From Alteromonadaceae bacterium UBA2620 (lineage in GTDB: Bacteria; Pseudomonadota; Gammaproteobacteria; Enterobacterales; Alteromonadaceae), in the NCBI GenBank assembly GCA_002339125.1, contig DDJQ01000055.1, positions 1-11,602 on the forward strand: 11,602 bases of DNA, written 5' to 3'. Each line of letters opens with the position of its first letter. The first letter of the stretch is position 1. Positions 6,535-11,602 of this stretch are shown one piece after another. The notes below the pieces were generated by a model. That model made no database searches and was not told where the DNA came from. It was given only the letters and a program-made list of their open reading frames with translations. Made by a program: the position numbers and the translations under genes.

Positions 6535-7737
6535 ATGGATCATTTTACCGTTAGTTCGCCATTTGTCTGGCAACCAGCGCCCACTGTGGTGCCTGCTAAA
6601 AAAGCCAGTACACCTGCTGCCAATGCAGATAACGATAGCGTTAATTCGTTGTCGGGCCTGCGCGTGGCTGTGAAAGACCTGTTTGCTATCGAAGGTACTG
6701 CCACCACAGCGGGTAATCCGCACTGGCTGGCAACGCACCCGTTAGCCCAGTCCACTGCCAGCGCCGTGTCCAAACTGGTATCAGCAGGTGCCGAAGTCGC
6801 GGGCAAAACCATTACGGACGAACTGGCTTACAGCTTAAACGGGCAAAATATCCATTACGGTACCCCGCAAAATCCACTAACGCCTGAGCGCCTGCCCGGC
6901 GGTTCATCCAGTGGCTCGGCCGTAGCAGTATCGGCCGGTTTGGCCGACATTGGCCTGGGCACCGATACCGGCGGCTCCATTCGCGTACCCGCCAGTTATA
7001 ACGCTCTGTACGGCATGCGGCCTACTCACGGTCGTATCAGCACCGACGGCCTGGTAGCCCTCGCCCCGGGTTTCGATACTATCGGTGTGATGACAAAAAG
7101 CCTTGATCTGCTCGAACGTAGCATGAGCTGTTTATTCGACTCGCCGGTGACTGATACCCCGGCTCTGACGTCTTTGGTGGTGTACCAAAAGGCGGTGGAT
7201 AACAGTGAGCAGGCAAGCGCCGCTAATCAATGGCTTGCTTCCCTGCCAATAGCCAGACAGGCAGGTGATTTCAGTCAGCTGGAACAGCTACCGCTGGCTG
7301 AAGCATTCAGGGTGTTACAGGGGCGTGAGATTTGGCAAACCCACGGCGAGTGGATCACCAATACGCAGCCGGTATTTGCACCGGATATTGCCGAGCGACT
7401 TAACCAAAGCGCGCAGATCAGCGACGCTGAGGTAAAGCACGCAACACCTATACAACAACAGGTACGTCAGCTGTTAGCTGCACTGCTAAACGATAACCGC
7501 GCCATTGTGCTGCCCACTACGCCGGGTTGTGCACCACGGTTAACCGCCAGTGCGGCCGAACTGACTGACTACCGCAAACAATTATTATCATTAACTGCCT
7601 TAGCCGGACTGGCGGGTTTACCACAACTGCATTTGCCGTTATTTCGTCTGAATGACGCACCCTGTGGCTTATCACTGATAGGCCCTGCGGGCAGTGAAAC
7701 CAGCCTGTTTGCTCTGGCTCGTACCCTTACGGAATAA
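6535..7737 (+). CDS. Amidase-signature family hydrolase, AMI1-like; possible oxalurate amidohydrolase
   Basis: Cytoplasmic amide hydrolase of 400 residues. The Ser-cisSer-Lys triad is complete: Lys47 in VAVKDLF, cis-Ser124 in PGGSSSGS, and nucleophile Ser148 in GTDTGGSIRVP, with the 24-residue serine spacing normal for the family. The segment from GNPHW through HYGTPQNP to GLVALAPGFDTIG resembles plant AMI1-type amidases and their short bacterial relatives, which are shorter than GatA or AtzE. The ATG at 6535 is the only start after an in-frame stop at 6505-6507, although no clear ribosome site precedes it. It is the first gene of the ureide operon, 11 bp before the HpxW-like gene. Klebsiella places the amidase HpxY with small partners HpxX and HpxZ beside HpxW; here those partners are absent. 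Hydrolysis of oxalurate is the most natural role (inference); an amide unrelated to purines is the alternative. Confidence 0.9.
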   Translation: MDHFTVSSPFVWQPAPTVVPAKKASTPAANADNDSVNSLSGLRVAVKDLFAIEGTATTAGNPHWLATHPLAQSTASAVSKLVSAGAEVAGKTITDELAYSLNGQNIHYGTPQNPLTPERLPGGSSSGSAVAVSAGLADIGLGTDTGGSIRVPASYNALYGMRPTHGRISTDGLVALAPGFDTIGVMTKSLDLLERSMSCLFDSPVTDTPALTSLVVYQKAVDNSEQASAANQWLASLPIARQAGDFSQLEQLPLAEAFRVLQGREIWQTHGEWITNTQPVFAPDIAERLNQSAQISDAEVKHATPIQQQVRQLLAALLNDNRAIVLPTTPGCAPRLTASAAELTDYRKQLLSLTALAGLAGLPQLHLPLFRLNDAPCGLSLIGPAGSETSLFALARTLTE

Positions 7738-7748
7738 GAATAGAAAGC

Positions 7749-9347
7749 ATGACAAAAAAACAACACACTGCTTTTACTGCGCCACATTATGCTGCATCGA
7801 CAGTCGGCAACGATATCCTGCAACGCGGCGGCACCGCCATTGAAGCCATGGTCGCCGCAGCGGCTTCCATTGCGGTGGAATACCCGCATATGAACGGCCT
7901 TGGTGGTGACGGTTTCTGGCTAATCAGTGAACCGGGCAAAGCGCCGGTAGCTATCGACGCCTGCGGCACCGCTGCCGGTCTGGCCGACAGCGATTTTTAT
8001 CAGGGCCTCGATGCTATTCCCTCGCGTGGCGGCAAAGCGGCGTTAACCATGGCCGGTGCTGTGGCTGGCTGGCAAAAAGCGCTGGAGATCAGTGCCAACT
8101 GGCAATCTTCAATGCCGCTGCAGGACTTACTGGCCACCGCCATCAGTCAGGCTAACTGGGGCATCGAAGTAACCCAGAGTATGTCGGACGCCAGTTTCAA
8201 AACCTTCGATGAGTTAGCCGGTGACGAACATTTTGCGCAGTTTTTAATTAAAGGTAAGGCCCTTAAAAAAGGTAAAATTGTTAAACTCACCAAGCTTGCT
8301 AATACCTTACAGCGGCTGGCCGACAACGGCCTGAACGATTTCTATCATGGCGATATCGCCCGCGAACTGGCAGCGGATCTTGAGGCCGCTGGCTCACCGA
8401 TTCGTCTGAGCGATTTTAACCAGTACCAGGCCAACGTCGTTACGCCGCTAAGTGTCTCAACCTCGAAAGGCAAACTTTACAACCTGCCGGCGCCTACTCA
8501 GGGCATCGCCTCGCTAATTATTCTGGCTCTGTACGACCGCGTGGTCAGCCAGGGCAGCAGCGACGCCGATATGGTTCACCTGCTGATTGAATGTACCAAA
8601 CAAGCCTTTATCAAGCGCAACGAATACCTTACCGATCCGGGCCGTTTAAGTGTTGAACTCGACAGTTTCCTGACCGATAAAGCGCTCGATGAAATGGCCG
8701 CGGCCATTAAGTTGGACAAAGCCCTGCCCTGGCCGCAGGAAGCCAAATTGGGTGACACCATCTGGATGGGGGCCTGTGATAACGAAGGCCGCATGGTCAG
8801 CTATATCCAAAGCCTTTACTGGGAGTATGGCAGCGGTGTGGTAAGCCCGCAAACCGGTATTGTGTGGAATAACCGTGGTACATCGTTCAGCCTTACGCCC
8901 GGCCACTTACAACAACTCAAGCCCGGCTTAAAACCGTTTCATACCTTAAACCCGGCCTTTGCTGAGCTTAATGATGGCCGCCGGATCAGCTACGGCACTA
9001 TGGGCGGTGAAGGTCAGCCACAAACTCAGGCTGCCTTATTCAGCCGCTATGTATACCACAACCAGCCACTGGATAAATCCATTGCCCTTGGCCGCTGGTT
9101 ACTGGGTCGCACCTGGGGCGATCAGTCGCATAACCTCAAAGTAGAACGCGACCTTAACGAATACGTTGGCGAAGATCTGCTGGCCCGCGGCCACGATATG
9201 GTGGTGGTTGATGCCTGCAATGAACTCATGGGCCATGCCGGCGCAGTGGTATTGCACACAGATGACACCACCGAAGCGGCCACCGATCCGCGCAGCGATG
9301 GCAAAGCCTTCGCGCAAGCTTGTACCGCAACAGGAGAAGTACAGTAA
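7749..9347 (+). CDS. hpxW: Gamma-glutamyltransferase-fold protein, probable oxamate amidohydrolase (HpxW-like)
   Basis: N-terminal-nucleophile (Ntn) hydrolase of 532 residues with no signal peptide, so cytoplasmic, unlike periplasmic glutathione-cleaving GGT. The precursor should cut itself before Thr337 in KLGDTIWMGACD, which aligns with the TTH nucleophile region of GGT, giving subunits of about 336 and 196 residues. Other family landmarks are NGLGGDGFW (49-57), SGVVSPQTGIVWNNRG (362-377), TMGGEGQPQTQ (417-427), GRTWGD (453-458) and MGHAGAVVLH (494-503). The motif combination GDTxWMG, NRGxSF and GGEGQPQTQ is that of the HpxW group rather than true GGT. In Klebsiella, HpxW hydrolyses oxamate to oxalate and ammonia in uric acid breakdown. 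Neighbouring pucG and allC support that role here. The start is preceded by only a weak AGAAAG; coupling to the amidase stop 11 bp upstream is likely. Substrate assignment is inferred. Confidence 0.9.
   Translation: MTKKQHTAFTAPHYAASTVGNDILQRGGTAIEAMVAAAASIAVEYPHMNGLGGDGFWLISEPGKAPVAIDACGTAAGLADSDFYQGLDAIPSRGGKAALTMAGAVAGWQKALEISANWQSSMPLQDLLATAISQANWGIEVTQSMSDASFKTFDELAGDEHFAQFLIKGKALKKGKIVKLTKLANTLQRLADNGLNDFYHGDIARELAADLEAAGSPIRLSDFNQYQANVVTPLSVSTSKGKLYNLPAPTQGIASLIILALYDRVVSQGSSDADMVHLLIECTKQAFIKRNEYLTDPGRLSVELDSFLTDKALDEMAAAIKLDKALPWPQEAKLGDTIWMGACDNEGRMVSYIQSLYWEYGSGVVSPQTGIVWNNRGTSFSLTPGHLQQLKPGLKPFHTLNPAFAELNDGRRISYGTMGGEGQPQTQAALFSRYVYHNQPLDKSIALGRWLLGRTWGDQSHNLKVERDLNEYVGEDLLARGHDMVVVDACNELMGHAGAVVLHTDDTTEAATDPRSDGKAFAQACTATGEVQ
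9332..9336 (+). promoter_or_regulatory. Ribosome binding site fixing the TauE/SafE start
   Basis: AGGAG lies 10 bp before the ATG at 9347, whose A is also the last base of the hpxW-like TAA stop (TAATG). An in-frame ATG at 9320 would add nine polar residues encoded inside the upstream gene, with no ribosome site, so 9347 is preferred. Confidence 0.75.
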
Positions 9348-10165
9348 TGGATGCAATCATGGAGTTACTGCCAACGATTCTGGCCCTGATGGCCACCGGC
9401 GTATTTGCCGGTATTCTGGCTGGCCTGCTCGGCGTAGGCGGCGGTATTGTTATTGTGCCGGTACTGTACTTTTTGTTTCAGGCCCTTGGCGTGTCGGCCG
9501 ACTCTGCCATGCTGATTGCCACGGCGACCTCACTGGCAACAATCATTCCTACGTCGGTTAGCTCAATCCGCGCGCACCGTAAAAAAGGCAACGTCGACAG
9601 CGAACTGCTCAAACGCTGGGGCCCGTTTATATTGCTCGGCGTACTGCTTGGCAGTTACGCGGTAACCCAGGTGAACGGTGAAGTATTAACCCTGCTGTTT
9701 GGCGTTATTGCCAGCTTGTCTGCCATTAACATGTTTATCGGCAGCAAAAGCGCCTGGTTTAACGACCTGCCTGGTGCCCTTGGCCAGCGCATTATTGCCA
9801 TTTGCATTGGCTTATTCAGCGCCATGGTCGGCATTGGTGGTGGTACCCTTACCGTTCCTACCCTGACCTTTTGTAATTACCCGGCGCACCGTGCAGTAGG
9901 CACCGCCGCTGCGGTTGGCCTGATCATCTCGCTGCCGGCAGCGGTAACCATGCTGATTTTTGGTCAGGCGCCAGCCGATGCGCCCGATGGCACCATCGGC
10001 CTGGTTAACCTGATTGGCTTTGCCGCCATTGTCCCCCTTACTGTGTTATTCGCACCGGTTGGTGCTGGCCTGGCCAGCAAACTGGATGCCGCAAAGCTCA
10101 AGAAAGTGTTTGCCGTGGTACTGCTTATCACCGGCGTAAGAATGCTTGCTCAGAGCGTGCTCTAG
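9347..10165 (+). CDS. TauE/SafE-family membrane protein, candidate organic-anion exporter
   Basis: Polytopic inner-membrane protein of 272 residues, the usual length, with about eight hydrophobic helices in two homologous halves. Each half starts with the family glycine motif: AGLLGVGGG at 25-33 and MVGIGGGTLTVP at 160-171. TauE/SafE proteins are linked to export of sulfite, sulfoacetate and other small organic anions, but most members have no proven substrate. This gene sits inside the ureide operon, overlapping the hpxW-like stop by 1 bp and ending 8 bp before pucG. It is therefore expressed with enzymes that would make oxalurate, oxamate and oxalate. Export of oxalate, or movement of another pathway anion, is the obvious hypothesis; uptake of allantoate cannot be excluded. 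No sulfonate or cysteine genes are nearby to support a sulfur role. Confidence 0.9.
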   Translation: MDAIMELLPTILALMATGVFAGILAGLLGVGGGIVIVPVLYFLFQALGVSADSAMLIATATSLATIIPTSVSSIRAHRKKGNVDSELLKRWGPFILLGVLLGSYAVTQVNGEVLTLLFGVIASLSAINMFIGSKSAWFNDLPGALGQRIIAICIGLFSAMVGIGGGTLTVPTLTFCNYPAHRAVGTAAAVGLIISLPAAVTMLIFGQAPADAPDGTIGLVNLIGFAAIVPLTVLFAPVGAGLASKLDAAKLKKVFAVVLLITGVRMLAQSVL

Positions 10166-10173
10166 GAGAAAAA

Positions 10174-11397
10174 ATGAAACCCTTAACCATGCCACCCCGA
10201 CTGCTGATGGGCCCAGGTCCGATAAACTGCTATCCGCGGGTGTTAACGGCCATGTCACAACAGCTGGTTGGCCAGTACGACCCGGCTATGACCAGTTGCA
10301 TGAATGAAGTGATGGCGTTGTATCGTCAGGTCTTTGAGACCAACAATCACCATACTTTGTTAGTCGATGGTACTTCACGCGCGGGTATCGAAGCCGTGCT
10401 GGTCTCCGCACTGGAGCCCGGCGATAAGGTGCTGGTGCCCATTTTTGGCCGCTTTGGCCACCTGCTGTGTGAAATTGCCGAGCGTGCCGGTGCCGAAGTA
10501 CACAGTATTGAAGTGCCCTGGGGCGAGGTATTTGAACCTGAGCAAATCGAAAAAGCCATTCGCGAAGTACAGCCTAAAATGCTGGCGGTAGTTCAGGGCG
10601 ATACCTCCACCACCATGCTGCAGCCACTGGAGCACTTAGGTGAGATTTGCCGACGCTACGACGTGTTGTTCTACTCTGATGCCACGGCATCCATTGGCGG
10701 TAACCCGTTTAAAACCGATGAATGGCAGCTCGATGCGGTATCCGTTGGTCTGCAGAAATGTTTAGGCGGCCCTTCTGGTAGCGCACCGATAACCTTAAGC
10801 GATCGCTATGTAGAACTGGTGCGCAAGCGTCATCACGTTGAAGCCGGTATTCGCGAATCTGCCCACCAGTCAGGCTCGGGCAGTCGCATACGCTCTAACT
10901 ACTTTGATATTCCCATGCTGCTTGACTACTGGGGTGAGGAACGCCTGAATCACCACACCGAAGCCGCTTCGATGCTGTTTTGTGCTCGGGAATGCGCCAT
11001 TAATCTGATCGAGGAAGGCATTGATAACAGTATTGCCCGCCATAAACAGGCCGGCGATGCCATGCTGGCCGGTGTACAGGCGCTGAACCTTGAGCCTTTT
11101 GGTAACCTCGCGCACAAAATGCATAACGTAGTGGGCGTGGAAATTCCTGATGGCGTGGATGGCGAGCAAATCCGCCAGCAACTGTTGCTGGATTTTAATA
11201 TTGAAATTGGTACCAGCTTCGGTCCGCTGAAAGGCCGTATCTGGCGGATTGGCACCATGGGTTACAACGCGCGAAAAGATGCCGTACTGCACACCCTGCA
11301 GTCGCTGGAAACCGTGTTACGCCGCGCCGGGCACAAGCTGCCTGCTGGTGGTGGTGTTGACGCCGCGCTGGATAGCTTTTCGGGTTCATCACTATGA
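10174..11397 (+). CDS. pucG: (S)-Ureidoglycine-glyoxylate aminotransferase (PucG/HpxJ type)
   Basis: PLP-dependent class V aminotransferase of 407 residues. It transfers the amino group of ureidoglycine to glyoxylate, giving oxalurate and glycine, and so competes with hydrolysis of ureidoglycine to ureidoglycolate. Lys195 in VGLQKCLGGPSG is the PLP Schiff-base lysine, and Asp169 in YSDATAS contacts the pyridine nitrogen; their 26-residue spacing matches alanine-glyoxylate aminotransferase. Two substrate-site positions favour the ureidoglycine enzyme: Gln34 in LVGQYDP, where alanine-glyoxylate enzymes usually have His, and Asn259 in RLNHHTEA, where they usually have Tyr (YHHT). AGGAG at 10164-10168, 5 bp before the ATG, overlaps the TauE/SafE stop. 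The next gene, allC, overlaps this stop as ATGA and would supply the substrate. Purine-branch specificity rests on these residues plus context. Confidence 0.92.
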   Translation: MKPLTMPPRLLMGPGPINCYPRVLTAMSQQLVGQYDPAMTSCMNEVMALYRQVFETNNHHTLLVDGTSRAGIEAVLVSALEPGDKVLVPIFGRFGHLLCEIAERAGAEVHSIEVPWGEVFEPEQIEKAIREVQPKMLAVVQGDTSTTMLQPLEHLGEICRRYDVLFYSDATASIGGNPFKTDEWQLDAVSVGLQKCLGGPSGSAPITLSDRYVELVRKRHHVEAGIRESAHQSGSGSRIRSNYFDIPMLLDYWGEERLNHHTEAASMLFCARECAINLIEEGIDNSIARHKQAGDAMLAGVQALNLEPFGNLAHKMHNVVGVEIPDGVDGEQIRQQLLLDFNIEIGTSFGPLKGRIWRIGTMGYNARKDAVLHTLQSLETVLRRAGHKLPAGGGVDAALDSFSGSSL

Positions 11398-11602
11398 TGG
11401 ATTTTGCCAGCCTGGCCAACCAGGTGATGTTACGTTGCGATCAGCTCGGTGCGATTACGCAGTCGCCCGGCATCGTTGACCGTCGCTACCTTACCCCTCA
11501 GCATCGTCAGGCGAATGATGTAGTCGCCCAATGGATGCGCGAGGCCGGAATGACAGTCTGGCAGGACGCCGCGGGTAATCAATGGGGCCGTTATCACAGC
11601 AC
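11394..11602 (+). CDS. allC: Allantoate amidohydrolase, M20 family (3' end beyond the window)
   Basis: The first 69 codons of a gene that runs off the right edge; full members have about 400-420 residues. The visible part (from MMDFASLANQVMLRCDQLGA, through SPGIVDRRYLTPQHRQANDVV and WMREAGM, to DAAGNQWGRY) is the typical opening of the allantoate amidohydrolase/N-carbamoyl-amino-acid hydrolase subfamily of M20 metallopeptidases. The metal-binding residues lie downstream and are not visible. AllC converts allantoate to ureidoglycine, CO2 and ammonia, the substrate of the preceding pucG product. The ATG at 11394 overlaps the pucG TGA by four bases; a second ATG at 11397 is equally possible. No strong ribosome site is present, so expression probably depends on translational coupling. 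N-carbamoyl-L-amino-acid hydrolase is the alternative, made unlikely by context. Confidence 0.85.
   Translation, partial: MMDFASLANQVMLRCDQLGAITQSPGIVDRRYLTPQHRQANDVVAQWMREAGMTVWQDAAGNQWGRYHS

Noticed and set aside
9320..9346. Upstream ATG for the TauE/SafE gene at 9320
   Set aside because: It adds nine polar residues overlapping the upstream gene and lacks a ribosome site, while the ATG at 9347 has AGGAG at good spacing.
9166..9561. Plus-strand frame of 131 codons spanning the hpxW-like and TauE/SafE junction
   Set aside because: Out of frame with both conserved proteins and of unnatural composition (many Trp, Pro and Arg).
10870..11292. Antisense open frame of 140 codons within pucG
   Set aside because: No recognisable domain, fully inside a strongly conserved gene on the other strand; a shadow of its codon usage.

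Overview
The window reads as chromosomal DNA of a marine-type gammaproteobacterium. Protein flavour, moderate GC and codon use suggest an Alteromonas-like member of the Alteromonadales; this placement is inferred from recognition, not from a search. The DNA is almost fully coding, and I see no tRNA, rRNA, insertion sequence, phage gene or CRISPR array.

Left region (1-2263): the 3' part of a beta-carbonic anhydrase gene, cut by the window edge, is followed 25 bp later by a SulP-family anion transporter with a STAS domain. Together they look like a bicarbonate uptake and interconversion pair, closed by a strong intrinsic terminator at 2236-2263.

Middle region (2344-6310): a single RpiR-family regulator (HTH plus SIS domain) starts at a GTG. 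Next is a two-gene ABC exporter (ATPase and ABC-2 permease overlapping by 17 bp) of the lantibiotic-immunity/ABC-2 type. It converges on a minus-strand MFS transporter of the YcaD-like group. The MFS gene is divergent from the right-hand operon, with a 224-236 bp intergenic region (depending on the MFS start) holding both promoters.

Right region (6477-11602): a tightly packed plus-strand operon for the lower part of purine (ureide) breakdown. It encodes an amidase-signature hydrolase of the AMI1 type, a gamma-glutamyltransferase-fold protein resembling oxamate amidohydrolase HpxW, a TauE/SafE membrane protein, a PucG-type ureidoglycine-glyoxylate aminotransferase, and the start of an allantoate amidohydrolase (M20 family) running off the window. 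Read as a pathway: allantoate is hydrolysed to ureidoglycine (AllC). PucG transaminates this with glyoxylate to oxalurate and glycine. Oxalurate is then probably cut by the amidase, and oxamate is hydrolysed by the HpxW-like enzyme to oxalate and ammonia. The TauE/SafE protein is a candidate exporter of an organic anion end product.

The operon promoter (TTGACT, 17 bp, TTTCAT) is overlaid by GTTTCA/TGAAAC half-sites forming two overlapping inverted repeats. This is a convincing repressor operator that could be read by the RpiR regulator encoded about 4 kb upstream. The least explained and most interesting parts are the stand-alone amidase, the TauE/SafE protein and this operator.
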